Positions 33,532 through 41,796 of a DNA stretch of 64,000 bases are shown here, piece after piece; position 1 is the stretch's first letter; every line of letters starts with the position of its first letter. This DNA comes from Streptomyces sp. SID13726. Lineage in GTDB: Bacteria > Actinomycetota > Actinomycetes > Streptomycetales > Streptomycetaceae. The translations under genes and the position numbers were made by a program. The stretch is from assembly GCF_010548375.1 (NCBI RefSeq), contig NZ_JAAGLY010000005.1:186001-250000 (forward strand). Reading direction: 5' to 3'. The notes under the pieces were generated by a model that ran no database searches, was not told the origin of the DNA, and saw nothing but the letters and a program-made list of their open reading frames with translations.

Positions 33532-33669
33532 ACTCGGACGACGACCACCTGCTCGCGGTCCACTTTGTTGTGACTGGCTCTGTCCTCGCCGCGCGGCCCC
33601 CGTTGTGATGGACCCGCTGCCACCGTCACCGCTGCTGCCCCCGCCCCCGCCACCGCCACCGAAAGGCCG

Positions 33670-34521
33670 ATGACCATGCCTCGTGCACGCTCGTTCATGC
33701 AGGTCGACGTGTTCTCCACGCTCCCTTTCCGCGGCAACCCGGTCGCGGTCGTCCTCGACGGAACGGACCTGGCCGACGAGGACATGCAGGGTCTGGCGCG
33801 TTGGACGAACCTGTCCGAGACCACGTTCGTCCTGCCCCCAACGGCCGAGGGGGCGGACTACCGGCTGCGGATCTTCACGCCCCAGGGTGAGCTGCCGTTC
33901 GCCGGGCACCCGACCCTCGGCTCCGCGCGCGCCTGGCTGGACGGCGGTGGCGAGGCGCGGCACGCCGACCGGATCGTGCAGGAGTGCGCGGCCGGCCTGG
34001 TCACCGTGCGCCGGAGCGAGGAGGACACCCTGTCCTTCGCCGCCCCGCCGCGGGTCCGTGACGGCGCCCTCGACGACGTGTACCTGGAGCAGATCGTGGC
34101 CGCGTTCGGGATCACGCGTGAGCGGGTCCTGGCCCACCAGTGGGTGGACAACGGGCCCGGCTGGGCCGTGGTCCAGCTGGCCACCGCCGAGGAGGTCCTC
34201 GCCCTCGAACCCGACCTGTCCCTCATCCCGACCGCGATGGTCGGCGCGATCGGGGCCCACCCCGAGGGATCCGAGCACCGCTTCGAGATGCGCACCTTCG
34301 CCCCCGGCGCCGGCGTGCCCGAGGACCCCGCGTGCGGCAGCATGAACGCCGGCGTCGGCCAGTGGCTCACCGCCACCGGCGCGGCACCCTCCACCTACCG
34401 GGTCTCCCAGGGCGCCCGGCTCGGACGGGCCGCGACCATCGGGATCGACGCCGATCCGGACGGCACGGTCTGGGTCAGCGGCGCCGCCACCGTCCGTATC
34501 CGCGGCCGTATCACCCTCTGA
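33670..34521 (+). CDS. PhzF-family isomerase/epimerase
   Basis: A 283-residue protein; the ATG at 33670 follows GAAAGG (a second ATG lies at 33676). MQVDVFSTLPFRGNPVAVVLDG is the PhzF N-terminus. WTNLSETTFVLPP carries the catalytic Glu, YRLRIFTPQGELPFAGHPTLGSA the mid-domain signature, and EDPACGSMNAGVGQWL the second-half motif. The fold is a duplicated DAP-epimerase-like fold acting on a small aromatic or amino-acid-derived substrate. There are no phenazine genes nearby, so this is a stand-alone member of unknown substrate. It converges on the hydrolase gene ending at 34542. Confidence 0.93.
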   Translation: MTMPRARSFMQVDVFSTLPFRGNPVAVVLDGTDLADEDMQGLARWTNLSETTFVLPPTAEGADYRLRIFTPQGELPFAGHPTLGSARAWLDGGGEARHADRIVQECAAGLVTVRRSEEDTLSFAAPPRVRDGALDDVYLEQIVAAFGITRERVLAHQWVDNGPGWAVVQLATAEEVLALEPDLSLIPTAMVGAIGAHPEGSEHRFEMRTFAPGAGVPEDPACGSMNAGVGQWLTATGAAPSTYRVSQGARLGRAATIGIDADPDGTVWVSGAATVRIRGRITL

Positions 34522-34541
34522 CCGCCGCACCTCACTCGCCG

Positions 34542-35615
34542 TCAGGTGAGGTTCTCGGTGAAGAACTCGTCGAGCCTGTCGAAGGGGATGAGGTTCCCCC
34601 GGTCGTACAGGTCGACGTGGTCCGCGCCCGGGACGACCACGAGGTTCACGGCGTCCGGGGCCATCTTCTGGACGTCCTCGGAGTAGTAGAGGGAGTGCGC
34701 GTCGGCACCGGCCACCAGGAGGGCCTTGCGGGGGGCCAGGAGGTCGATGTTCGTCATCTGCCGGAAGGCGAAGAACGACATCGGGGTGGTCGCGGTCCAG
34801 GCGGTGGTGGAGTTGATAGAGCGCGGGTGGTAGCCGCGCTCGGTGCGGTAGTAGTCGAAGAAGATCCTCGTGATCGGGTCGGCGTCCGCCGGGAGGGTCC
34901 TGGGCAGGACGCGGTCCGAGGGGGCGACGTCGCCGTTCGCGTCGAAGGGGATCTCGTGTGATCCCCGAGCGAAGGCGCCCTTCTCGGCGTCGGTCCAGCG
35001 CTGCCGGCTGAGGTGGTCCACGACCTTCTGGCGCTGCTCCCGCGTGTAGGAGTCCTGGTAGCCGCGGGACATGGCGCGCGACATGTCGTACATCGCGGAG
35101 GTGGCGACCGCCTTGATACGGCTGTCCGCGGCCGCCGCGGTGAGCGCCATACCGCTCAGGCCGCAGATGCCCTGGACGCCGATCCGCTCGCGGTCGACGA
35201 GCCTGTGCAGGCCGAGGAAGTCGACGGCGGCGCTGAAGTCCTCGGTGCAGATGTCGGGCGAGGCCACGTCGCGCACCGTGCCGCCGCTCTCCCCGGTGAA
35301 GGAGGGGTCGAAAGCGAGGGCGGCGTAGCCGCGGCGGGCGAACTCGTTGGCGTAGAGCCCGGAGGACTGTTCCTTGACCGCGCCGAACGGCCCGCTGACC
35401 ACCAGGGCGGGCAGCTTGCCCCGGGCGTTCTTCGGCACGTAGAGGTCCGCGGCGACCTGGATGCCGTAGCGGTTCCTGAAGCGCACCGAGGTCCGCCTGA
35501 CGTTCTTGTCCAGCGCGAAGGTGTAGCCGTCGTCGGCGGTGGCCCTGCTCTGTCCTGTGGCGCCCACGGCGGCGCCGGTGGCGGCGATCAGTCCGAGCGC
35601 TTTGCGACGTTGCAT
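34542..35615 (-). CDS. Secreted alpha/beta hydrolase
   Basis: A 357-residue protein. MQRRKALGLIAATGAAVGATGQSRA is a Tat-like signal. LPALVVSGPFGAVKEQSSGLYANEFARRGYAALAFDPSFTGESGG is the oxyanion region. IGVQGICGLSGMALTAAAAD lies at the nucleophile elbow (Gly-x-Cys-Gly in place of the usual Gly-x-Ser-x-Gly, so a Cys nucleophile or a downstream Ser is possible). VPGADHVDLYDR carries the likely His. It matches the dienelactone-hydrolase/DUF1100-type hydrolases encoded beside SDR and TetR genes. The start is divergent from the SDR gene at 35868, whose paired operators may control both. Confidence 0.85.
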   Translation of the reverse strand: MQRRKALGLIAATGAAVGATGQSRATADDGYTFALDKNVRRTSVRFRNRYGIQVAADLYVPKNARGKLPALVVSGPFGAVKEQSSGLYANEFARRGYAALAFDPSFTGESGGTVRDVASPDICTEDFSAAVDFLGLHRLVDRERIGVQGICGLSGMALTAAAADSRIKAVATSAMYDMSRAMSRGYQDSYTREQRQKVVDHLSRQRWTDAEKGAFARGSHEIPFDANGDVAPSDRVLPRTLPADADPITRIFFDYYRTERGYHPRSINSTTAWTATTPMSFFAFRQMTNIDLLAPRKALLVAGADAHSLYYSEDVQKMAPDAVNLVVVPGADHVDLYDRGNLIPFDRLDEFFTENLT

Positions 35616-35809
35616 GGAGTGGACCTCGTATTCGATCAGTGGGGGAAAGGGCGACGGTCGGTGATCGGTGGTGTCGTGACCGGGCGCGATTCCAGGAAAG
35701 CGGTCCTGTGCCAGGCGCGGCAGGTCGGGATTGTGGGGGGTACAAGCTCACCCCCCTTCGGTGGGTGTGGAGATGACGTGGGTGCGCCGGAGCTTGGGCT
35801 TGCACCGGA

Positions 35810-35847
35810 AAACCGATCGGTTTACTCTTCTTGAAACCGATCGGTTT
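35810..35847. promoter_or_regulatory. Paired TetR-type operators upstream of SDR
   Basis: Two perfect copies of AAACCGATCGGTTT at 35810-35823 and 35834-35847, with centres 24 bp apart, end 20 bp before the SDR start. The same palindrome occurs near five other genes in the next 5 kb. Confidence 0.9.
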
Positions 35848-35867
35848 ACCGTTCTCTGGAGGTAGTC

Positions 35868-36569
35868 ATGACCGACCTGAAGGGCGCCAACGTCTTTGTC
35901 ACCGGCGGCAGCCGCGGCATCGGCAAGGCCCTGGTGGAGGAGGCGTACGAGCGCGGCGCGGGCAAGGTCTATGCCACCGCCCGCGACCCGCGCACCGTGA
36001 CGCACCCCGACGCGGTTCCGGTGGCACTGGAGGTCACCGACCCGGTCTCGGTCGCCGCGGCCGCCGCGCGGGCCGGGGACGTCACCGTGCTGATCAACAA
36101 CGCCGGCGCCTCGCTCGGCGGCCCCTTCCTCGACTCCCCGGTCGACGACATACGCCGGGACTTCGAGACCAACTTCTACGGCCCCCTCCTCGTCGCCCGT
36201 GCCTTCGTGCCGGTCATCGAGCGCAACGGCGGCGGCCACCTCCTCAACGTGCACTCCGTGCTCTCCTGGATCGCGCTCGGCGGCTCCTACAGCGCCTCCA
36301 AGGCCGCCCTGTGGTCGCAGACCAACTCCCTGCGCCTGGAACTGCGGCCGCGCGGCATCGCCGTCACCGGACTGCACGTCGGCTACGTCGACACCGACCT
36401 GGCGGCAGGAGTCGACGCCCCCAAGTCCGACCCCCGTGACGTGGCCGTACTCGCCCTCGACGGCGTAGAGGCCGGCGCCCACGAGGTCCTCGCCGACGAC
36501 ATCTCGCGGCAGGTCAAGGCGGGCCTGGCCGGCGACCTGGCCGCGCTGTATCCGCAGCTGGCCGAGTAG
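35868..36569 (+). CDS. Short-chain dehydrogenase/reductase (SDR)
   Basis: A 233-residue protein from the ATG at 35868 after CTGGAGG. FVTGGSRGIGKALVEEA (about 8-24) is the cofactor loop, VTVLINNAGAS the NNAG motif, LLNVHSVLSWIALGGSYSASKAAL the catalytic Ser...YxxxK (YSASK), and HVGYVDTDLAAG the substrate-loop region. It is a classical SDR, probably NADP(H)-dependent. Two AAACCGATCGGTTT operators sit in its promoter, making it part of the local TetR regulon. The small gene at 36587 follows after 17 bp and is likely co-transcribed. Confidence 0.93.
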   Translation: MTDLKGANVFVTGGSRGIGKALVEEAYERGAGKVYATARDPRTVTHPDAVPVALEVTDPVSVAAAAARAGDVTVLINNAGASLGGPFLDSPVDDIRRDFETNFYGPLLVARAFVPVIERNGGGHLLNVHSVLSWIALGGSYSASKAALWSQTNSLRLELRPRGIAVTGLHVGYVDTDLAAGVDAPKSDPRDVAVLALDGVEAGAHEVLADDISRQVKAGLAGDLAALYPQLAE

Positions 36570-36586
36570 ATCCGAGGGCATTGGCA

Positions 36587-36997
36587 ATGAGTGCGAATTC
36601 GCAGCAGCAGCATCAGCAGAAGAAGCAGCCGAAGCAGCAGCAGAAGAAGAAGTTCTACGCCCTGAACATGTTCGACGTGGTCGACCTGGAGAAATACCTC
36701 GCGTATTTCAGCCGCCTGCCCGAAGCGGCTCCGCAGTACGGCGGTCGAATGGTGGCGTTCGGCCGTTTCCGGGACAACGTCGCCGGTGAACTCCCTCCAC
36801 GACAGGTCCTGTTCCTTGTCGAATGGGAGTCCGAAGAGGCTTTCAACAGCTTCCGTGACGATCCGGCCTTGGCCGACCTGCATCCGTTGCGGGAGAGCGG
36901 GACGGCGTCCTATGTCTGGCAGACCTTCGACGGCTCCGACATGAGCGACCCGGCCGCCGTTTCGCTCGACGAGGTACTGGCGGTGCTCAAGCCCTAG
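36587..36997 (+). CDS. DUF1330/EthD-like small protein with Gln/Lys-rich N-terminus
   Basis: A 136-residue protein from the ATG at 36587; a TTG at 36581 is the only earlier start. The first ~24 residues are almost only Gln and Lys (QQQHQQKKQPKQQQKKK), coded by CAG/AAG runs that are odd for this GC-rich genome. The rest is a ferredoxin-like alpha/beta fold of the DUF1330/dimeric alpha-beta barrel class: FYALNMFDVVDLEKYLAYFSRLPEAAPQYGGRMVAFGRF ... VLFLVEWESEEAFNSFRDDPALADLHPLRE. It lies in the SDR operon, so it may be an accessory enzyme for the same substrate. Confidence 0.75.
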   Translation: MSANSQQQHQQKKQPKQQQKKKFYALNMFDVVDLEKYLAYFSRLPEAAPQYGGRMVAFGRFRDNVAGELPPRQVLFLVEWESEEAFNSFRDDPALADLHPLRESGTASYVWQTFDGSDMSDPAAVSLDEVLAVLKP

Positions 36998-37517
36998 CCT
37001 CGATCGACCTTTCGTGAGGGCCCGCCGAGGAAGTCACGGGCGGCCGTCGGATTCGCCTTGATCCAGCGGGCCGTACGGCTCACCGCCAGGACGTAGAGGG
37101 TCTCCTTCTTGTCCTGGAGCGGGCGCAGCACGGTGTCCATGAACGACTTGCGGTCGTCCAGGTAGGGGCCGAGCTCAGGCTCTGCCACATCGAGGCGCTC
37201 TCGGAGTCGCTGAGGCGCCGTCCTTGGCGATGGCGCCGACCGGGCACGCGGCGACGCACAACTTGCAGTCGATGCACGGGTTGTAGTCCAGCGCCTGCCC
37301 GTACTCGCTCACCTCCGCGTCCACCAGCACGGTGACCAGCAGCACGAAGCTGCCGAACTTCGGGTGGATGACGTTGCGGTGCAGGCCCATCACACCGAGC
37401 CCGGCGGCCACCGCGACCGGTCCATCTCCTGGGGGAAGCCGACGGAGGGATTGAGCGCGCGGTATCCGGCGTCCTGGAGCGCCCGGGTGACGCCGGGGGC
37501 GGGGGAGCGGCAGTCAT
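36994..37517 (-). pseudogene. Broken 4Fe-4S reductase (epoxyqueuosine-reductase-like) gene
   Basis: Pieces of one protein appear in order on the minus strand but in different frames. They are VTRALQDAGYRALNPSVGFPQEMDR, then AAGLGVMGLHRNVIHPKFGSFVLL with DYNPCIDCKLCVAACPVGAIAKDG (a 4Fe-4S motif), then SESASMWQSLS, then GPYLDDRKSFMDTVLRPLQDKKETLYVL, ending SRKVDRG. Frame changes and missing sequence between CPVGAIAKDG and SESASMWQ show at least two frameshifts or deletions. Related intact proteins are roughly 300 residues or more; here only about 170 codons remain. An operator of the local TetR regulon (37571-37586) survives about 54 bp upstream of a GAGGAG-ATG, so this was a regulon member. 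Confidence 0.85.
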
Positions 37518-37570
37518 CCGTACTCCTCGGGATCCTCGGGATTCGGGGCATCAGCTCTCCCGCACAGCGA

Positions 37571-37586
37571 GAAACCGATCGGTTTC
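37571..37586. promoter_or_regulatory. TetR-type operator upstream of the pseudogene
   Basis: GAAACCGATCGGTTTC is a perfect 16-bp palindrome, identical in core to those at 35810, 35834, 40053 and 40077. It lies before the broken Fe-S reductase gene (minus strand). Confidence 0.88.
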
Positions 37587-37718
37587 TACGTGCAACCCCG
37601 TGCGGCGAGCTGCTACTTGGGCCGGTGATCTGGTTCCTCCCGGACGTCTTCCTCCTGGACGTCTCCCTCCTGGCCGTCGGCGTTCGATCGCCAGGTGACC
37701 GGAGCGGGGTCCCACCCC

Positions 37719-38288
37719 TCAGCGCACACCCGCCACATCGAGCAACGCGCCCACGGTGGGTCCGACGAGCCCGCCCTGCCGGTCGGCCTTGATCCCCGCG
37801 CGGGCGCTGGCGCCGTCGAAGACCAGGATCAGCTGACGGGCCAGCAGGTCCGGGTCGCTCGCCCCGCCCTGTTCGGCCTCGGTGCGGAAGAAGGCCGTCA
37901 GGTTCTCCTTGACCCGGTGGGCCACCCGGCTCGCGGGATGGCTCGGGTCCTTGAGCTCGATCTGCACGACGAGGTACCGGCAGCCCTGGAAGTCGGGTGC
38001 GCCCGCCTGTGCCTCCGCCTGTTCGAAGACGTGCAGGATCCGCTCGCGCGGCGGACGGTCGTCGTCCGCTGCGGGAAGGAGTGCCGTCACATAGGCGGAG
38101 GCGCGTTCCTCGAGGCTCGCCGCCAGCAGGTCGTCCTTGCTCTCGAACAGCTTGTACATGGACCGCTTGGACACCCCCGCCGCCTTGCACAGCGCGTCGA
38201 CGCCGATGTGGACGCCGTCTCGGTAGGTGAGTGTGGCCGCCGCGTCCAGCAGTCGCTCTCGGGAGCTCGGGATTGCTTCGGTGGTCAT
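37719..38288 (-). CDS. TetR-family regulator of the local regulon
   Basis: A 189-residue protein. RERLLDAAATLTYRDGVHIGVDALCKAAGVSKRSMYKLFESKDDLLAASLEER is the DNA-binding domain (about 10-62; the recognition helix is VSKRSMYKLF). The C-terminal ligand domain includes DFQGCRYLVVQIELKDPSHPASRVAHRVKENLTAFFRTEAE, typical of the TetR_C group found with SDR and efflux genes. An almost perfect copy of the regulon palindrome lies 31 bp upstream of its start (38319-38336), implying autoregulation. It is the only TetR gene within the operator cluster, so it is the best candidate to bind all eight sites. Confidence 0.9.
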   Translation of the reverse strand: MTTEAIPSSRERLLDAAATLTYRDGVHIGVDALCKAAGVSKRSMYKLFESKDDLLAASLEERASAYVTALLPAADDDRPPRERILHVFEQAEAQAGAPDFQGCRYLVVQIELKDPSHPASRVAHRVKENLTAFFRTEAEQGGASDPDLLARQLILVFDGASARAGIKADRQGGLVGPTVGALLDVAGVR

Positions 38289-38318
38289 ATCGCGAGGTTA
38301 ACTCGATTCCGGCCGATT

Positions 38319-38336
38319 GGAAACCGACCGGTTTCC
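38319..38336. promoter_or_regulatory. Operator in the tetR promoter
   Basis: GGAAACCGACCGGTTTCC differs from the consensus palindrome only at the centre. Its distance from the tetR start (31 bp) fits autorepression. Confidence 0.85.
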
Positions 38337-38436
38337 GGGTGGGGTGTCGCGAGGAGGCGGTAGAGGCCGGGCGGCGCCTCGCCCTTCTGGGCCGCGCTCC
38401 GTGGGCCCGGCATCTCCCGCCGCGGTGGACGCGGGC

Positions 38437-39936
38437 TCAGTGGGCGATCACCGGCTCGCCCTCCGACGGCGCCAGAGCCGCATTCGGCATCAGGAACGCC
38501 GTGAGCACGGCACCGATCACGAAGATCCCGGCGCCCCACGCGAGGGTGGCCGTGTAGCCCTCGACCCCGGCCTGGGCCATGGTCAGTGCGCCCGGCTTGT
38601 GCGAGGTCAGGTAGTCGGTCGCGGCCGACGAGGCGACGGTGGTCAGCAGTGCCGTACTGATCGAACCGCCCACCTGCTGGCTGGTGTTGATCAGCGCCGA
38701 GGCGACACCCGCGTCCTCGTGGTGGATGCCCGCGGTCGCGCCCTGGAACGCGGTGGTCATCACCGTGCCGATACCGAGGCCCAGCAGGATCATGCCCGGC
38801 ATGATGTCGGCAACGTAGGCGCTGTTCAGCGTGAGCCGGGTCAGCAGGGCCATGCCGGACGCGGAGACCAGGAAGCCGGCGCTGACCACGACCTTCGGGC
38901 CGACCCTGGGCAGCAGCAGTGCGGGCACCGTGGTCGACGCGGCCACGATGCCCCCGACCATCGGCAGGAAGGACAGACCGGCCTCGATCGGCGAGTAGCC
39001 GATGCTGGCCTCCAGGTAGTAGGTCAGGAACAGGAAGATCGAGAACATCCCCATGCCCAGGACGAACACGGCCAGGAACGAACCACCCCGGGCCCGGTCC
39101 AGTACGAGCCGCAGCGGCAGCAGGGGGTGCGCGACCCGGGACTCCAGCCAGGCGAACACCGCGAGCAGCACCACGCCGCCGATCATGGAGCCGAGGGTGA
39201 CCGGGTCGGTCCAGCTGGTGGACTCGACGTGCGCGAACCCGTAGACGATGCCGAACAGTGCGGCGCTCACCACGACGGTGCCAGGAACGTCGATCTTGGG
39301 CCGCTCGGTGACGGCGGGCTTCGCCAGCAACAGCAGCGCACCGATCAGCGCGACGCCCGCGAAGACGACGTTCACGTACATCACCCAGCGCCACGACGCC
39401 CATTCGGTGAGCATGCCGCCGAGCAGGAGTCCGACCGCGGCGCCCGCACCGGACAGCGCACTGAAGATGCCGAACGCCTTCGGCCGCTCGGCCGGGTCGG
39501 TGAAGGTCACGCTGAGCAGGGAGAGCGCCGCGGGCGCGAGCAGCGCGGCGAAGAGGCCCTGGGCCACGCGCGCCGCGACGAGGATCTCGAAGCTGCTGGC
39601 CGCGCCGCCGACGACGGACGCGGCGGCGAAACCGACCAGGCCGGTCACGAAGGTCGTACGCCGCCCGAACAGGTCCCCGAGGCGGCCCCCGAGCAGCAGC
39701 AGGCTGCCGAACGCCAGGGCGTACCCCGTGATGACCCACTGCCGGCTGCCGTCACTGAAGCCGAGGTCGTGCTGCGCCTCGGGCAGCGCGATGTTCACGA
39801 CGGTCGCGTCGAGCGTGACCATGAGCTGCGCCACGCCCAGCACGACGAGCACCCACCAGCGCACGGCGTGTGAGCCGCGGCGGCCCGGGTCTGCTTTTCC
39901 GGGGGCGGGCGCCCCGCGGTCGAAGGTGGTACTCAC
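38437..39936 (-). CDS. MFS efflux transporter, DHA2 (14-helix) type
   Basis: A 499-residue protein from a GTG behind AAGGGGACAA. Fourteen membrane helices are expected from length and pattern. LMVTLDATVVNIALPEAQHDLGFS is the DHA2 motif D1, LLLGGRLGDLFGRRTTFVTGL motif A, and SSFEILVAARVAQGLFAALLAPAALSLLSVTF motif B/C. LGLGIGTVMTTAFQGATAGIHHEDAGVASALINTSQQVGGSIS is the DHA2 C-terminal block. It is probably a proton-coupled exporter of drugs or metabolites. Two regulon operators (39976-40018) precede it, so the TetR at 37719 likely represses it; its neighbour across the promoter is an alpha/beta hydrolase. Confidence 0.94.
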   Translation of the reverse strand: MSTTFDRGAPAPGKADPGRRGSHAVRWWVLVVLGVAQLMVTLDATVVNIALPEAQHDLGFSDGSRQWVITGYALAFGSLLLLGGRLGDLFGRRTTFVTGLVGFAAASVVGGAASSFEILVAARVAQGLFAALLAPAALSLLSVTFTDPAERPKAFGIFSALSGAGAAVGLLLGGMLTEWASWRWVMYVNVVFAGVALIGALLLLAKPAVTERPKIDVPGTVVVSAALFGIVYGFAHVESTSWTDPVTLGSMIGGVVLLAVFAWLESRVAHPLLPLRLVLDRARGGSFLAVFVLGMGMFSIFLFLTYYLEASIGYSPIEAGLSFLPMVGGIVAASTTVPALLLPRVGPKVVVSAGFLVSASGMALLTRLTLNSAYVADIMPGMILLGLGIGTVMTTAFQGATAGIHHEDAGVASALINTSQQVGGSISTALLTTVASSAATDYLTSHKPGALTMAQAGVEGYTATLAWGAGIFVIGAVLTAFLMPNAALAPSEGEPVIAH

Positions 39937-39975
39937 TTGTCCCCTTGGTCGCTGGTCATGGGCCGACGATCGGCA

Positions 39976-40018
39976 GGAAACCGATCTGTTTCCCTCTCAG
40001 GAAAACAGATCGGTTTCC
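39976..40018. promoter_or_regulatory. Paired operators upstream of the DHA2 transporter
   Basis: GGAAACCGATCTGTTTCC (39976-39993) and GAAAACAGATCGGTTTCC (40001-40018) are variants of the regulon palindrome with GATC centres 25 bp apart. Each has one altered half-site (CTGTTT or AAACAG), and the altered halves face each other. Confidence 0.88.
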
Positions 40019-40052
40019 GGGGTGCAAGTGGCGCCCGTTGGGCTTGCGCTCT

Positions 40053-40092
40053 GAAACCGATCGGTTTACCTTGATGGAAACCGATCGGTTTC
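40053..40092. promoter_or_regulatory. Paired operators upstream of the alpha/beta hydrolase
   Basis: GAAACCGATCGGTTTA (40053-40068) and GAAACCGATCGGTTTC (40077-40092) have centres 24 bp apart, the same spacing as at 35810-35847. They lie 58 bp before the hydrolase start. Confidence 0.9.
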
Positions 40093-40150
40093 TCGTTCTT
40101 CGGGAGAGTCACGGCCGTTCCGGTGCCCTCACACACAAGGAGTCGGCGAG

Positions 40151-41026
40151 ATGCCCAGCCAAGAGCCCGAGCCACGCCCCACGATGCGCATCCCGGGGAC
40201 GACCAGCCACACGATCCCCGCTCCCAGCGGCAGAGAGGGAACACTGCGCTACCTCAAGGCGGGGACCGGCGCCCCCCTGGTCCTGCTGCACACCGTGCGC
40301 ACCCAGGCCGAGCACTTCCGCCGCCTCATCCCGCTGATCGCGGACCGGTACACCGTGTACGCCCTCGACCTGCCGGGGATGGGCTACTCCGAGATCGTGC
40401 CCGGGGCGTCGTACGACGAGCCGGCCATGCGCGCGGGGGTCGAGCGGCTCCTGACCGAACTCGACCTGCACGACGTGACGTTGGCCGGGGAGTCCATGGG
40501 GGCGGTGCTCGCCCTGACCACCGCGGCCGACCTCCCGGAGCGCGTCCGACGCGTCGTGGCGGTGAACGCGTACGACTTCCGCGGCGGAATCGCCCGCTCC
40601 GGCCTCCTCGCCCGCGTGGTGATCAGCGGTGTCCTGGCCCCCGGCGTGGGCCCGGTGATCGCGGGAGTGGAGCCCAGGCCCGCGCTCACCAAGATCCTCC
40701 AGGGCGGCCTCGGCGACAAGGGCGCGCTGCGGGACGACTACGTGGACGAACTCCTCCAGGTCGGCGGGCGCCCCGGCTACCCGGCCGTCGCACGAGGCGT
40801 GTACCAGGCCCTGCCCAGCCTCATCGCGGCCCGCTCCCGCTACCCCGAGGTCGAGGCCCCCGTACACCTCGTCTACGGCGAGAAGGACTGGTCCCGGCCC
40901 TCGGACCGGGAGGCCAACAGGAAACTGCTGCCGACCGCCGACTTCACGCAGGTACCGAAGGCCGGCCACTTCATCGCCCTGGAACGGCCCGACGTACTGG
41001 CCGACCTGCTGAACGCGGTGGGGTGA
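40151..41026 (+). CDS. Alpha/beta hydrolase of the TetR regulon
   Basis: A 291-residue protein from an ATG with AAGGAG upstream. LRYLKAGTGAPLVLLHTVRTQAEHF is the oxyanion region, VTLAGESMGAVLALTTAADL the nucleophile elbow (GESMG, Ser about 118), HLVYGEKDWS carries the acid, and KAGHFIALERPD the His. This is a cytosolic lipase/haloperoxidase-type hydrolase. It is divergent from the DHA2 efflux gene and has two perfect operators in its promoter. Together with the SDR, the small EthD-like protein and the broken Fe-S reductase it forms a plausible detoxification or catabolic set. Confidence 0.9.
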   Translation: MPSQEPEPRPTMRIPGTTSHTIPAPSGREGTLRYLKAGTGAPLVLLHTVRTQAEHFRRLIPLIADRYTVYALDLPGMGYSEIVPGASYDEPAMRAGVERLLTELDLHDVTLAGESMGAVLALTTAADLPERVRRVVAVNAYDFRGGIARSGLLARVVISGVLAPGVGPVIAGVEPRPALTKILQGGLGDKGALRDDYVDELLQVGGRPGYPAVARGVYQALPSLIAARSRYPEVEAPVHLVYGEKDWSRPSDREANRKLLPTADFTQVPKAGHFIALERPDVLADLLNAVG

Positions 41027-41039
41027 CCGCAGCTCTCGC

Positions 41040-41408
41040 CTACCCGGCCGTCTTCCCGGACACCTTCGGCGACGGACCGTACTGGTTCGCGCTCGTGGCG
41101 CTGTCCACCGCCATGCCCACGAGACGGACGACCGGGTCGGCGACCGGGATCAGGGCGATGAGCATCCTCCGGCCGGACTTGCCGGTGTCGTGCAGCCGGC
41201 GAACCGAGACGGCCAGCATGGGCACGACGAGCGGCAGCAGCAGCACGGTCAGCAACGGCTCCTCGACCGCGGCGCTGATGCCGACCAGCAGAAGCGTGGC
41301 GGCCACGTACAGCACGGAGAACCACCAGTACTCCGAGCGCCGGGCCCGTCCGGAGGACGTCGCGTAGTTGAGCACGAGGCACGCGCGCACCGCGTCAGCG
41401 AAGGACAT
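41040..41408 (-). CDS. DUF805 membrane protein
   Basis: A 122-residue protein from the ATG at 41408. FADAVRACLVLNYATSSGRARRSEYWWFSVLYVAATLLLVGIS is the DUF805 opening (the xGRARRSEYWWF motif), followed by LTVLLLPLVVPMLAVSVRRLHDTGKSGRRML, the family RRLHDTG motif, and LIALIPVADPVVRLVGMAVDS. Three or four short membrane helices are expected. Function unknown. The small gene upstream overlaps its start by 14 bp, so the two are co-transcribed. Confidence 0.88.
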   Translation of the reverse strand: MSFADAVRACLVLNYATSSGRARRSEYWWFSVLYVAATLLLVGISAAVEEPLLTVLLLPLVVPMLAVSVRRLHDTGKSGRRMLIALIPVADPVVRLVGMAVDSATSANQYGPSPKVSGKTAG

Positions 41409-41697
41409 CTGTCGACTCCGTTCCTGTGGACGTCTCTGCTCGGCCGGGGAGGGCAGCGCTGTCGTGGCCCGCGTGAAAGACCTCCCTGAATTGCGGCATG
41501 GCCGCTGCCGCCAGGGACTCACCGGCGGGTGCCTGCACCATCCGCAGCAGGTCGACGGTCGTATCGAGGTCGTCGACGGTCAGTTCCTGCCCGTCGCGCA
41601 TGCGGATCAGGGCGCCCCTGAACGCGGCTACGGCACCTGCCGCGCGCGGATCGGACGATGCCGGGAGGGTCTCTGACGCGTCGGTGGTCGGGGTCAT
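41395..41697 (-). CDS. Small hypothetical protein upstream of DUF805
   Basis: A 100-residue acidic protein with no signal peptide, cysteine or membrane helix; ATG at 41697 with AAGGAG upstream. AAGAVAAFRGALIRMRDGQELTVDDLDTTVDLLRMVQAPAGESLAAAAMPQFREVF looks helical. I do not recognise a family. Its overlap with the DUF805 gene and good ribosome site support it as a real gene. Confidence 0.55.
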   Translation of the reverse strand: MTPTTDASETLPASSDPRAAGAVAAFRGALIRMRDGQELTVDDLDTTVDLLRMVQAPAGESLAAAAMPQFREVFHAGHDSAALPGRAETSTGTESTDVLR

Positions 41698-41796
41698 GGG
41701 TGTCTGCTCCTTGTGTGTGAGGGGGATGGTCGGGGCCGGCAGTGGGAGGGGGGGATCAGGTTCGAAGGGGTGGCGGACCGGGGCCCTGGCGCGGTG

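Noticed and set aside
33670..34521. Phenazine biosynthesis cluster suggested by PhzF
   Set aside because: No other phz-type gene is in the neighbourhood. PhzF-family proteins are widespread as single genes.
38346..39739. Arg-rich minus-strand frame over the transporter
   Set aside because: It is a frame shadow of the DHA2 transporter, which has clear family motifs in the accepted frame.
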